Notes: a model not told the origin generated them from the letters alone. A DNA stretch of 64,000 nt from Epiperipatus broadwayi (GCA_028023455.1 JAQFVV010006625.1:496001-560000), one strand, 5' to 3'. Numbered from the stretch's first letter, positions 49,290-61,990 are shown. Made by a program: numbers and translations.

Positions 49290-50600
49290 TTATTTATACA
49301 TGTATATACATAGAAGACGGAAATAAATAAGGAATGGAATATCCACATGGAGAAAATAATTATGTGAATAAAGATTTTATTTATTGCAGAAATATACAGG
49401 GATATATTCATTTAATTAATTTCCTCTTGCTTAGGAAACAGGTTATAAATTCATTGAGAAAAAAATACCCCTAAATTTATAAATAAAGCAATAAGCTCTC
49501 ATATATAAACAAAGACAATAATAGATAAAAGAGACAATTCTCTCTTTCTCTTTTTCTCACTCTTATTTGAAGAAGTAAAAGAGGAAATAATTAATTATTA
49601 AGTTAAAAATTATGCAATGACTGTCAATTTTTATTTTAATCTTTTTGCTTTATTAAAAGTTATAAAAATTCTCACTATATCCAAATATTTTTTTAATATA
49701 GAGCATTAGACCAAAGCAAGTAAGACATCTGCCCTTATCCTCAATACATTGTCCAGTGTTTTCCCAGTCAACTATTAGAAACTGATAAAGAAAAAAACAG
49801 AAACTTAAAATTAAATTGCCAAGAAATTTTTTTTTTGTTTCAAGCAATATAAAATACTAACACTGCATGTAACTGTATACAATGTTTGTATGATAATTGA
49901 AAGAGGAAAGATATTTAAAGGAAAAATAAATATTTTTTTAATATTCAAGACAAATATATAAAAAAATACAATGAACTATAAAGAATATAGAATAAAAAAC
50001 TGAAATTTGACATTGCCGACTAGATCAGTATAATTTGTTCATGTATGAAACTATTTTAATAAAACAAATAATAATCTTTTCATATGCAGGTGAGAGAAGT
50101 TATAATAAACAGTTAGAATTATAAAAGATTTGAATTTTTCTTTTGATATCCAACTTGAAATGTGTTCAAGAGAGAATCTACAAATAATATTCTATTGATA
50201 CATTTTTTTCATTAATATATTATTTTATTATTTATTAATTTGTCTGATTGTTATTTTTATTCATATACTAAAACAAGTATTGAATATAATGTTTTCTATT
50301 TTATAAAAATACATGTGTTAATTATACATAATTAGCACAATTGTATAATACCTGTTGTTTTATATAACACATACAGTAATGATGATTGACAAACACAGAA
50401 CTTGCAAAAACAAAATTTCGCATAGCTCTGAGAACATGCTCCCTGATGTGCAAAGTTTGAAATGTGCAATTATAGAAGCAAATGGTTGTTCATTTGCTTG
50501 TATTGTGGTGATTTATATATAAAACTACAAATAATACTCTTCAATTTAACCATTATATAATTGTTGATTATTTATTTAGCATATTACTCTAAGAGTGTAA
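49290..50600. repeat. Outer inverted-repeat arm, right (~1.3 kb)
   Basis: Reverse complement of 39590-41300, lacking the SINE. Landmarks: 'GACCAAAGCAAGTAAGACAT' (~49710), 'GAGGAAAGATATTTAAAGG' (~49903), 'CATAGCTCTGAGAACATGCTC' (~50421) and 'TTATATAATTGTTGATTATT' (~50553). No coding content. Confidence 0.8.
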
Positions 50601-51005
50601 TTTGCTTATCGATAGCTAATGATCAATCAAATTTATCCAATTTTGTTCTTTCATTAGTTAACTCACTAACAAAACATGTTTTATTTTACCACAAAGAATT
50701 GGAAGTTTTAAAGAATTAGGTTCTTTAGAATAAAATAGAACACATGGTATTTCAGAACTAATATCTCAACTAAATAAAAATTGATCTATTTATGTTTAAT
50801 TAAAATCAAGAACAAATCCAGAGAGAATAATAGACGTATTAATTGAAATCCTGTTGATAATTATTATTGATTTGTGCAATGAGGCTTTTCTATTTTTTCA
50901 TTCGTAAAATTGTTGAATATATTTATTCATTTCATATATTCTACACAGATGGAATATATAAATGTTTTCACTGCTGATTTATGTATTGTAATCTAGAGTA
51001 GAATC

Positions 51006-51009
<4 letters not shown>
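50601..51009. other. AT-rich non-coding stretch
   Basis: Nothing recognised. Confidence 0.5.
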
Positions 51010-51074
<65 letters not shown>

Positions 51075-51125
51075 ATGATCTATATATATATATATATCTT
51101 ATATATATATATATATATATATATT
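51010..51125. repeat. Interrupted (TA)n microsatellite
   Basis: TA runs at 51010-51072 and 51083-51124 separated by short interruptions. The 66-codon frame starting in it is not a gene. Confidence 0.95.
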
Positions 51126-51791
51126 GTGAGAGTACCATATGAGCCTCACCTAAAACAATTTATGTTTGTTATGAATTTAATTGTGCCTATATCAAATCAA
51201 CAAAGATATAAAAAGCATACACTTATCTTAAGCTGTTCACATATCATCTACATACATAAACTAATTAAATATTAAAAGAATAATTCTAAAAAGTAATTAT
51301 TTTATTTTATTTATATGCATACATAAATAAATGTTTCCAACAAATGGTATTTTTACTAACCAAAACTTGACACTGACACAGCCTTATGTCAACGTTGCAT
51401 TTTATCAGTTGTAACAAAGCAAAATAAATGATGGAGTTCATTACAAATTTTAAGTATATTTAAACAATAAAGAGCGTGAGTGTGATTAAATGATATGCTT
51501 TCGGAAATTAATCCAAGTATAAAAACGAACTAAAATTGTTATATAATAATCTTCTATTCAGTTAAATTTAAAAGTGTTCAATTAAGAATATATTTAAGAA
51601 AAAAGAAGATTCACTATTTCAAAACTGTTTTTAAGTTAAGAAAAGAATTAAACTACTTATAAACTTTATCGTGTTCTTTTTAAAAGTAGTTATATATATA
51701 CAAATGATCTGAAAGATCATTTAATTTGACAAAGTTTTAAGAGAAAGAAACTTCTTCGAAATGATTAGTCAAATTAGAAGTTTAATAAGCC
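51126..51791. other. AT-rich non-coding stretch
   Basis: No gene or repeat recognised. Confidence 0.5.
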
Positions 51792-52108
51792 AAACATTTA
51801 TGAAGATGTATTTTTATATTGGACTATTTCCATCATCTAATTAGTTTAATTTTAGTTAAATATTCCAAATGCACTCAACTGTTAGTAATATCACAGCAAA
51901 CAGGTTAGTATATTACTAACAGTTGGTGCATATACTAACCTGTTTGCTGTGATATTACTAACAGTTGAATGCATTTGGAATATTTAACTAAAATTAAACT
52001 TTTCTAAAGACATTCAACATACATATTAGATGGTGGAAATAGTCCAATATAAAAATACAGCTAGAACACCATCATCACAAACCTTCAGAAAAACATTTAT
52101 GAAGATGT
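51792..52108. repeat. Hairpin element flanked by 18-bp direct repeats
   Basis: An inverted repeat spans 51810-52056: left arm 51810-51912, right arm 51931-52056, with a central TTACTAACAGTTGGTGCA loop. The innermost ~60 bp on each side pair almost perfectly (e.g. CACAGCAAACAGGTTAGTATA with its complement). Identical 18-bp copies of AAACATTTATGAAGATGT flank it at 51792-51809 and 52091-52108. The left copy abuts the hairpin exactly; on the right a 34-bp non-paired tail lies between. No protein. Confidence 0.75.
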
Positions 52109-55100
52109 TCTCTGGCTAGACAATTAATGCCAAAGATTTCTGCTGATGTTAAGAATCTAACGATGTAAATTTATTCCTACTTAATGCCTAAAATATAATC
52201 GTCATAATTTCCAATAAAAAGCTGCCATAATAATGGATTATTTTACAGAAGATGTTAATTATTTACTATGTAAAATATCTAAAGGGATGGATATTTGGAT
52301 TGCCTCTTCGAAGGATGATCACCAATGAACTTTATCTTTCAATATTCATGGTCGTTTTATTTCATCTAAGGAGGTACATAAAAACATTATTCTTTCTTCT
52401 CTGGGAGTATATCGTTGGGTAATTTAATAACTCTTAAACTTTATTTCCTTTGTGGATAATTATTATTTACATGGAAAAAATTATTTCGTTTATTAAATTG
52501 ATCTTAACAGGATAAGTAGAGAACTGATAAGATGAACACTTTATTTTTATTCTTTTAATAAAATCTAGGTGTTGATGTTTTTATATATGTACTGATCAAA
52601 GCGATGGTTGACTAAGGTAAAATGTTTTAAATCATTTCAATTTAAAAGTAAGTTTATTATTTTCCAAATTGAACATTACTTCACATTTGTCATAATTTCT
52701 TTTTAATCACTAACGTAATTAATATAGGAATATGTCTTATTGTTGTTCTGATGTGAATGGATATCTTGTACAAATATATAACACGCAGAGAATCATTTTA
52801 ATGACACTATAAATAGATTTATGATGTATAATATTATTTTTCATTGTACACATGATTTTGAATTTATGTAAATAATTACTTTATAGTTTTGGGATTTCAA
52901 ATAGTTTATTATTGTATTATATATTTACGTGATAATATTTTTATTTCTATTACTGATTAATAAAGGTGTTAAACTTGATTTTACAATTAAATAGGTCTCG
53001 TTTATTTATTTTATTTAGTCATTTTATAAAACCAACAATTATAAATATACATATTCACACAAATATATGTTAAATTAACTTAGTGATTTAATATTTATAA
53101 AGAAGTTATATATAGCTTATACTAAATTTATTATTACTATGGAATATTTGTGGAAATGCCTAAAGAGAGTCAATTGCGATTTCTGCCCTAAACTCGAACT
53201 CCGAGAGTAACGAGGTTATTAATAGAGGAGTAGGTTAGATTATATTTTACATAATTTCATCTATGGCATTCTATAAGAAGACCCTAAATCCGACTATAGT
53301 TAGATGCGACTTCCTCGAGTCCTGAAAAGGACCGTCCCCTCATAATATATATATAAGGTAATTTATTTACAAGTAACTAACTAGTTTTATTTATTTTAGA
53401 TTTCCATTTTATTAATCTTTCTGTAAATATATTTTTAACTTTTTAGTATTTTGGTAGTTATATTTTTTTAACGTTTTCTTCGTTGCAAGCTTAATAATTT
53501 TTTTTATAACTTTCAGTTGGCCTCTCAGCTTTTTATAAATTTCTAGGTATATTTTTTTATATTTTTAAACATTTATACTTTTGATACTTAAAATGTTTAT
53601 GATCGCAAATTACATTTTTTTAAATATGTTTTTCTTAAATTTAATAAAACTTTAAAAAATAAATAATAATTTTAATTATATCTCTATTAAAGTACTTTTC
53701 TTGATCCAAATATGATAGTTATAGTAAGTAATTCAAAGTCCAATTAAAATATATTTACGTCATCTTAAAATTATATACGTCATTCCTTGTTTTGTGATTG
53801 TTAAATTCCACACTCTTTGTATTCATCGTCATATTTCTATTTTCCATACAATAATTTACTTATCTTTAATTCATTTCCTTGTTTATTTTCTTTGCAAATT
53901 TAAGTGCATAATTATTCATTTATACCCAATTCTTCAATCCAAATATTTAATTATAAACTATGAGAATTAAAATTATAACTTTATTTATTAAATTATGTAA
54001 AATTACATCTAATTAATATTAGAAAGTTTTACTAATAAGTATTCATTTAAAAGACATAGACTATGATATTTATTTAGAATAGCTTTTTTTTTTTTCAAAA
54101 ATAAACTATGACTGTTTTACACTTTGCTAATAAAATTTTCAAAGAAACACTTTCATCACAAGAAACATAGCAATTTTTGTTGTAGGAAATTGTCTTCTAT
54201 TTATATAAAATCATTGTGTCATTGAAAATATGAACCATATCACAATTAGAATTTTATGCACAAATGTCAAATTATTAATTTATAAAGTAAATTTAAAGTC
54301 CCCAAACAATTATCTATTTGTTTCCATAAAATTTCCTGCATAAAATTCGCCAAATAATATATAAATATCTTTACATTTGGTTTTAAATTATTTGCAAAAC
54401 AATAGAAATCATAAATGTAAATATTCAAATTAAAAAATATTATAAAATTAAATAAATTATTACTAATTTTAATACAATTATTGAATATATAAACTGCATA
54501 TCATATAAGTAAATATGAGTTATTAAAAGCCATTTATTTAAATACATAGATAGCAAAAACAAATAGAGGTTTTAACCATAGAAGTATTTTGATATTATTC
54601 AAATCTTGAATAAAACCCTGATATAGTGCTTATATTATTTATTAACAATGGTAAAATTGTTATTACTGTTACTTTTCTTTGTAAACTTGGGAAAGTAATT
54701 TTTATAAACACTCTTAAGAATTTTGTTTAAAAAATATTAATTACTTACCTTCTTAATAAAAAATATTTTTTTACAAAAATTCAAATTGTTTCCATTTTTT
54801 TTTTTTTTAGAATACTAGATTATTGGCGGGAAAATATTTGTAAACTTGAAACACTTCTGCTATGGTTGCCTTACTATGATTTACACATTTGTAAATTAAA
54901 AAACAAATCAAATGCATGTGAATATACTTAATACTCTGCTTGATGCAATTATTCATTATTAAGCCAAAAAAATAGATCGATAACAAATACAGTAATCTTT
55001 AATTTGCTAATTCGGAAATATATTAAGTAATATCAAGAAAGTTATATATTTTGGAATAAAAATAATTAATTAGAATAAAAATAATTTAACAAAATGACAG

Positions 55101-56440
55101 CAGTTTATTTAACAGATAAATGCATAGATAACTTGATTTTTTTAAATAAAAAAAAAAATTAAACGAGAGAAGCAAAAACAGCTTATGTTATACTATGTAA
55201 AAAATGATTTTTTTTTTCAGTAAAATATTTTTTAAAAAAAACGAAAACATTCTAATATATAAAATAATAGTGAATATTTAGAAAAAACTATAAACTTTAT
55301 ATATTTTCGTAACTAACAATGATTGGAAAAGAAACTTGCATTTTTTTCTCCCAAAAATGAAAAGTAAAACACATACTCAAAATATAATATGATTAAAAGC
55401 ATGAAAGTAATATTATTATTTTTTAATAAACAAACCTCATTAATCAGGCAAATATAACCTGTTCTAAAAGCAGAGTAATAAGTGGTCAATTATAACTTTT
55501 GGATTCAGGACAGATTATGTTTGATGCTTATTGAGACGTGTTTAAACTTCCTTGCATTGTTAATCTCAAACTCCTTGGTCAAGTTGCATCTTTAGTGTCT
55601 ATATAAACATATTTGACCATAAATAAAGATGGTTACCATATTTGTTGTTAAAGGAGGTTGCATCGACTACATGTTTGTTGATAGCTTAAGGAGTGATTAC
55701 TTTCATCTAATTTATAAACCTATTAAAGCTTTGAGTAATTGACTCTATTGACTTAGAATGTCAAATATAAGAACACAGTGACAGAATTGAAGACCAAAAT
55801 AAGGCTACTTATCACATTCTGAATTCGAATCTTTTTACAGCTGTTTTCATAATATTTAATAAATAATTCAATTGTTTAAAATCATTTATAAGCTAAACTA
55901 ATAAATAATTAAGATAAATATTGTGAAAAATGCAATTATTCATAATTGAAACCTTATTAAAGTATTTTTGGTGATTACATAAAACAGTCTGTGAGTCATC
56001 ACGGCTATTAAAAATAGGAATTTTTAGACATTGATTTTTTTTTTAAAACAAGACATTTTTATCTTCACAAATAATATCAAATTGATATTATTTTAATATA
56101 GAAAAATTTAAAATAAATATTCGAAATTATTTGTAAACAAGCTTAGAATAATGAACTTTAAATTCTATGCCAAATTTTTAAATAAATGTATGGATAATTT
56201 ACCAAGACATTGTGACAATTAACATATGCTTTGTTGAGCTGCATGTATAAGCATATCCGAATTGCAATGATGTTTTCGTATTGTTTTTGAAATTAGTTTC
56301 ATATTCTGCAGATTACGTAGATACTACACTACAGAATAAGTCAGGAGACATTTAACATTGTGATTATTATTTGTTACTAAAAAATGATGAAAATTATTCT
56401 GGTATGTATAGTTATAAAAGTTTAACTAACTACTTACATA
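52109..56440. other. AT-rich non-coding stretch
   Basis: More than 4 kb without a recognisable gene. A less AT-rich patch at 53160-53345 ('AACTCGAACTCCGAGAG', 'CTCGAGTCCTGAAAAGGACC') might be part of an unknown repeat; no second copy is present. A second patch at 55490-55830 is similarly undiagnosed. T- and A-homopolymer runs are frequent. Confidence 0.5.
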
Positions 56441-56442
56441 CT

Positions 56443-56445
<3 letters not shown>

Positions 56446-56530
<85 letters not shown>

Positions 56531-56550
56531 TATCTGTCTGCCTGTCTGTC
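56446..56550. repeat. (TA)n microsatellite with (TCTG)n tail
   Basis: About 80 bp of pure TA (56446-56526), followed by TCTATCTGTCTGCCTGTCTGTC. Related TCTA/CTAT-type repeats continue patchily to 56660. The open frames over this block are repeat translations. Confidence 0.95.
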
Positions 56551-57299
56551 TCTTTATACATGTATGTTTTGTTTGCCTGTCTATCTTCTCACCTAACTAC
56601 TTTTTTTCTACGATAAAAATTACCGACCTATCTATTTGGCTATCTAAATACCTATCTATCACATGGGTTAAACCATGTATTTTCCATTACATATCGATAT
56701 TTCGACAAACTAACAATTGCCATTTTCATGATTAACTTTTGAAAAAAAAATTGTTAGATCTCAAACAGTAATGTGAGTTAGTGCGAGATGAGAAATGAGA
56801 TTCAGCTTGAAGTAGTTCAGCATTTAAAATATGAGGCTTATCAAAATGTTTTATTTCCCTCAGTTTTTTCACCTATTAATTTTAAGTTAACATTAGAAGA
56901 CAGATAAAATGAGAGGTTTTCACATAGTTGGAAAATGTTGTTCTTCATCAGCTGTATTTAAAATCTAATGATTTTTCTTTCAAAAGTTAATCTTAACAAA
57001 GGCAGATGCTAGTTAATCGAACTATTGGTATGTAATGTAAAATAATGCTAGGTTTAACCCAAAAATAATAATTTATCTACATCATACAACCATGAAAACA
57101 TTAAATATTATATATATATTCCTATACATTTTATCTGTCTACTATTTATTTGACAACATGTTTTAGTCTATAAAGCATTTTATCGATCTTCCCCTATCTA
57201 CCTATGTTTAAATCTATCTAGATATAGCTACCTATTTATATATTTTTCCTTCAATTTTCTATATAATAAACTACACTAATATTTTAACTCATTGACAGG
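56551..57299. other. AT-rich flank of the Ty3/gypsy element
   Basis: No gene recognised; simple TCTA-like patches near 56620-56660 and 57195-57240. Confidence 0.5.
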
Positions 57300-57426
57300 T
57301 ATGCATCAATTTAAATCAATTTTTCAACAGATTTGATAAGCAAAACTGAGTTTATTAACAACTTAATACCAAAAAATTATGTATAACTATTAGTTATACT
57401 CTAAGAAAATTTAACTTGACTAAACT
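57300..57426 (-). repeat. Downstream LTR of the Ty3/gypsy element
   Basis: Direct repeat of 63114-63241 sharing 'AAGCAAAACTG', 'GTTTATTAACAACTTAATAC', 'ATGTATAACTATTA' and 'AATTTAACTT.ACTAAACT'. About one base in ten differs, pointing to an old insertion. Confidence 0.8.
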
Positions 57427-57429
57427 CTT

Positions 57430-57985
57430 TTGCTGGTTACATGTTCACTCATTCTTAAGATCACATTCTGAATTATTCAACTTGATTAGTAATGGGGGTG
57501 TTGTTACACTCTTCCACCAACAGCAGAAAGATGACTATCTCACAAAGTCTCTTAGATATGCAGGTGGCCTCCTATATTACCTTGGGTGTCTATACTCTGT
57601 ATTATCTACTGCTGGTGTACTTGATGATTCTGGTTGTACTAATTCTGGGTCTTGATGTTCTGGACTTGGCTCTGAGTTATCAGGATTCACTTCTGTAGGT
57701 TTATTCCCACTGATTCGAGCTATATATCTACTTTGCTAGTTTGGATTGTTGTTTGCAGATATGGATAAAATGTCTCTTGTACTTTGGATTATCTTCCATT
57801 TCATGCTAAAGCTATATTTTTGGAAATTATGCCAATGACATAACCCTTCATCCAAATCTGTCATAGGCTATTTCTAAACCATACCTGCTCACCTACAATA
57901 ACTTTTTTTGATTTCCTATCAACAGTTTCTCTTGTCAGTTTAAGACTTCTAGCATCCTTGTAGTTTTTTGCTTTCTTAGTGCATT
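57430..57985 (-). pseudogene. Ty3/gypsy pol C-terminus (integrase tail)
   Basis: Downstream of the integrase core, interrupted minus-strand frames show the C-terminal integrase domain and polyprotein tail. 'KVIVGEQVWFR' (about 57905-57870) occupies the position of the usual 'GD.VWVR'-like motif. A proline- and serine-rich acidic stretch follows, and 'RPPAYLRDFVR' (about 57570-57540) matches the conserved end of many gypsy polyproteins. At least two stops are present. No envelope-like frame follows before the LTR. Confidence 0.7.
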
Positions 57986-57989
57986 TTTT

Positions 57990-58570
57990 GTTAGTTCACT
58001 GCATTTTTAACCAGACCATTGCTTTCTGGGTGGTATGTTGGTATAAGAAGATGTCTGATTCTTCTGTGTATCAGGAAGTTTTCAAACTTAGATGAAAAAA
58101 AAACAAAACCCTTATCTGGTACCAGAGTTGCACATATTGAGATTAATTGTTTGATAATTTCATCCATCCCGCTATTCTTAACAGTTCTGTACTCAATCCA
58201 GTGTGAGTAGACATCGACTAAAACTAGAAAAATATGTCTCAGAAAAGGACTGGCATCATCAATGTGGATGCATTTCGATGCCCTTATAGCTGGTGGCCAC
58301 TGGCTATATTTTTTTCTGTTCAGTCTTATGTTCATTTGGCAGATGGTACACCCCTTTGTAAAGATTTCTATATCTTTATTTAATTTGGGTCACGAAACAT
58401 TTCTGGCTAATGTTTTGACATGCAATATTTCTGAATGGCCACTATGAGGTAGTTCTAGGACATATTTTTGGCATTGTGCAGGGATTACTATTCCATCAGC
58501 ATTGAGAATGCATCCCTTGCAGATTGACAATAACATATGGTCATTTCAGAAAGACATTGCTAGGTTATCT
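57990..58570 (-). pseudogene. Ty3/gypsy integrase, broken
   Basis: The N-terminal zinc region is recognisable as 'PHSGHSEILHVKTLAR' (about 58445-58400) followed by 'CTICQMN' (about 58350-58330). The catalytic core holds the first Asp in 'IHIDDASPF', the 'LVDVYSHWIEY' strand, the second Asp in 'VPDKGFVFFSSKFENF' (family: Asp-Asn/Lys-Gly), and 'PTYHPESNGL'. The Glu that normally follows SNGL is replaced by Lys, which removes the third catalytic residue. The protein would have inserted the element's cDNA. Confidence 0.8.
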
Positions 58571-58584
58571 GGTTTCTTGTTAGG

Positions 58585-58885
58585 TCAACCCTCTCTGACC
58601 CAGTTCTTCAGAACATGGTAGGCCAACTCATTGTCAGTCCAATCTGATACACTTCTACTGGTCACTGTCCTGTTCTTCCACTGGTCAATGTAGTTTACTT
58701 CTATTGTAGGCCTCATTCTTTCCAAAGCATCAGGTAGTCTAGACAGAGCAGTGACATATTGGATCAATTTTTCACTCCTATAGTTTAAATCATAATCATA
58801 GACTGAGAGTATCGTGGACTCAGATGGTCTGATATAGGGTTTACTTTTGTGAATATTCCCAAGGAAAGGTTTGTGTTCTGTAGTT
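58585..58885 (-). pseudogene. Ty3/gypsy RNase H C-terminal part and linker
   Basis: From 58880 the minus strand reads a 'TEHKPF' motif, where the family has Thr-Asp-His-Lys-Pro. It continues to 'VYDYDLNYRSEKLIQ' (about 58812-58770) and 'TALSRLPDALERM' (about 58755-58715), equivalent to the 'ADALSRLP' landmark between RNase H and integrase. It is separated from the rest of RNase H (60931-61169) by a ~2-kb insertion. The Asp-to-Glu change affects a residue that coordinates metal. Confidence 0.75.
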
Positions 58886-60930
58886 TAACAGACAACTACA
58901 GTATCAATTATAGTGTTAGTCTAAAATAGATCTTTAAAATGTATACATGGACCATGGGATAGTAAATATAAACCTATGGCTATTTAGTCATCACAACATC
59001 TATAGGCAGTATTTGACCACTGTCTACCAACTTGAATTCAAATATGAATCAATTACCTTTGTGAAATTGATCAAACAAAATTTCTAGATCTTGCATACAT
59101 CTTATTATAAAAATATGAGCTAAGAATTTTCATTGGTGGCCATTATTTTTTTATTAAAACAAATAAACAAAAGTTTTCTGGAAAGAGTATATTTATGATC
59201 ATCAGAAGGTAACCGACCTCAAGCACCAATCTCACTAATGTAATGCAGTAAGAATTATATATTTTCGGATCTTACACTATCTCTAATTAGGTGCCTGACC
59301 CTATCTACCTCGCTCTAAGGGCTGGAAGAAAACCTATAGATTGAAGGGAAGTATAACAGAGAAATTGAGTATTTGAACGATCACTTTCCTTCTCTCTATA
59401 CCTCTTGAATTTGATCATGTCTAATTTAAAATTTAGCTGCTTTGAATTCCCTACCTTGAAACATTCTTCATCAGACTTAAGGTTTGTTATATGTGTCTAT
59501 TCATATAAGACATATTTAGCTAGTTTTGCAAGGCATTTTGACAGGAAAAGAAGTAGGCAGATAGAAACGATAAAGCTATTCATTAATGATCTATAAATAA
59601 TTTCAGTTTCAAAGTACGTATATAATTTTATTCTTATTAGTTTATTAAATCAAATATTCATAAGATAAAGAAAAAATATATATATAATTCACATATAAAA
59701 GTCTAACATAAAAAATAAAGCAAATTTTACTAAATATAATAGATCACATAAATATTGAGTAGGATAAAATTTACACAATTATACGCTACAGATTAAATTA
59801 ATATTTTAACAGTGAATAAGTATTTTGAGGCTAACGATAGGCAATTCTAAGTTTATTTATTGCAAAGAAAGTTATATTTACCTGCAAAGAAATTATATTT
59901 ACCTTCAGGAATCCAGGATTTTGATATGGATAAGTTTTCTTATGTAAGCTTACGTCATTCTGAGTTAACGATCCAAAATAAATCTATAATTTTTTTTGTT
60001 GAAGAAAGAATGATATCTGCTATTGGCATAAGTCCTGCATGAGCATCTATTTTGTGGTATTAATTGGAAGCAAAAGAATAATGATGATGACAATTAATAA
60101 ATCTTTTAATGGAAGCTTGCTTGGCATATTAGGTTCAACTCTTTTCCTTTCCTCTTTAGATTATTTTATGCAGCATATCTTTAAGTCCTTAGGTTTCTCA
60201 TACAGGCAGGTAATATGCAGGAACAGCTATGTGCTTGTAGCATGGGGTGATTGCCTTACACTTAACTGGGTTTTACCCCAACATTACAAGCATTAACATT
60301 TTATAAATTGATGTCATAAAATACACTTTCTCTGCAAATTAGGCAATTCACAGAATTTCAATATTTCATTTAAAACAACAAGAGCATAGCCATACAAATT
60401 AATATATCAAAAATATTTAACTTTTCTTTTCTCAAAATGTCTCCTGTTCTCTATGGCTCCAACTTTCTAATTAACTAATTTCTCTCTTTTCTTTTGATCT
60501 CTCAAAGACAGTTTATTGGCATTTCTATCTCCTGGAATATTTTTAACATTTTTTATTTTTTGGTATGTTTGTCCATGGTATCTTTAGTTACGGTTTCTTG
60601 GAATTTAAAGTGGTTAAATAATATAACAAATAAAAAAGAATTGTCTAGACATATATATAGCAAAGACTTTTCCTTTACCATCATTAAAGTAAGATACGAC
60701 AACACAAAAAATGTACATTTGAAACAATTAATAATAATAAAAAATTATATATTTGCATATAACTGTATTTCTCAATTTTTTTAATAACAACATATATAAC
60801 AAATAATTATAGCTTTTTTTTCCTTTTCAAAAAAATTTCAAAATCTATCTCCCTTATATATATCTACATAACTCCTCTATATAGTCACACATTGAAGCCA
60901 ATTTATTGGACTCCCGTGGAAACAGTTACA
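58886..60930. mobile_element. ~2.05-kb insertion inside the RNase H region (solo-LTR candidate)
   Basis: The two halves of RNase H stop on either side of this block at adjoining residues. The 6-bp GTAGTT (58880-58885 and 60931-60936) flanks it and looks like a target-site duplication. On the minus strand the insert begins TGTAACTGTTTCC and ends near GTTGTCTGTTAA. Starting with TG, 5-6-bp duplication, AT-rich body and no recognisable protein favour a solo LTR of another element, but the 3' end is not a clean CA. A non-autonomous DNA transposon is the alternative. The small open frames inside (59405-59596, 59860-60296, 60494-60784) match nothing I know. Confidence 0.6.
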
Positions 60931-61169
60931 GTAGTTATGGTAAATTTCCACTCATATATGTATTGGTGGAACTTTTTTACTCCATAAACCACTGCCAGTG
61001 CCTCCTTATCTATCTGACTATTGTTTCGTTCAGCACTAGATAGAGTCTTCAAAGTGTAAGCTATTGGCCTTTCACTTCTAGAAGTGATGTGGCTTAGCAC
61101 CACACCTACTCCATACTCTGATGCATCTGTTACCAGATATAAATCTGTTTCATGGTCATAATATACCAA
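60931..61169 (-). pseudogene. Ty3/gypsy RNase H N-terminal part
   Basis: The minus strand reads 'YLVTDASEYGVGVVLSH' (catalytic Asp in TDAS), 'RPIAYTLKTLSSAERN' and 'DKEALAVVYGVKKFHQY' (catalytic Glu), a textbook gypsy RNase H. It breaks off after 'KFTIT' at the insertion described above. It would degrade the RNA strand during cDNA synthesis. Confidence 0.85.
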
Positions 61170-61272
61170 AAGTTTCTCAGGGCATCAAAAGACATTTTAT
61201 CTTCTTGAAGGTATCAAGATTTGATTCTCCTTCAAAAGGTCAAACACATCTGCCTTCCCCTTTGGAAAAGAG

Positions 61273-61990
61273 TCAAAATAATGGTCTGGGATTATTATGT
61301 ACTGCATTTGTTTTCCCAGGTGCTGGAAATTTTTCTTGTTCAGATATTATGTGGTCAAGAAATTTTAGTTTCTGTGTATTCCATGTACAGTTGTTAGTAT
61401 TAAGAGTTGCTCCAAATTCTTCCAATCTTTGACACCCTTGAGTGACGTTATACCTAAGAACGTCTGAGTTTGCAGTTATGAGGATTTCACCATAATATGG
61501 AATAACTCCTGTGAGACCCTTAACTAAGATATCCATCTTCACTTGAAAGAGGTTTGGAGCTACAGTTATTCCAAAAGGAAGTCAATTGTATTTGAATAAT
61601 CCTAGATATGTAGTTATTATTAACATTTTTAAAGTTTCTTCACTTACTAATATTTGGTGAAATGCAGAATGGAGGTCAAATTTTGCAAAGTGTGATGCCT
61701 TCTCTAAAAGAGCTACAACCTCTCCTGTATTATGAACTGGACATGCACTCTTGCAGATATTTGTATTTATCATTCCTCTATAATCTCTGCAACTCTGCTG
61801 TCTGGTTTATTCACTACTATGATCGATATAACCCAGTCTGAATCTTCAATTGGGCTTATTATGCTTTCTTGTAATAGGACATTTAGGGCTTCTTCAACTT
61901 TAGTGAATTGTGCATATGGTACCTTCCTAGTTTTGCAAATTACAGCTGTTGCATGTTCCTTTAACTCTAGTTGAAACAGTGTAGTTTAAA
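61273..61990 (-). pseudogene. Ty3/gypsy reverse transcriptase, broken
   Basis: In order on the minus strand: an N-terminal stretch with 'EESII.PIEDSDWV'-like spacing (about 61880-61830), 'RGMINTNI', 'FAKFDLHSAFHQILVSEE' (palm Asp in FDLHSAF), 'GLFKYN', a TGA stop at 61584-61582, 'LPFGITVAPNLFQ', then 'GLTGVIPYYGEILIT', 'EFGATLNTNNCTW' and 'KFLDHIIS'. The catalytic Tyr-x-Asp-Asp box reads YYGE, so both metal-binding Asp residues are lost (one to Gly, one to Glu). Apart from the stop and a shift at the N-terminus the frame is largely preserved. Confidence 0.85.

Noticed and set aside
53160-53345. Possible tRNA or small RNA in a less AT-rich patch
   Set aside because: A short local hairpin (CTCGGAGTT-type pairing) exists, but no acceptor stem or complete cloverleaf can be drawn, and no second copy is present.
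56371-56735. 81- and 69-codon frames over the TA/TCTG tract
   Set aside because: Composed mainly of repeat-derived Tyr-Ile runs; not genes.
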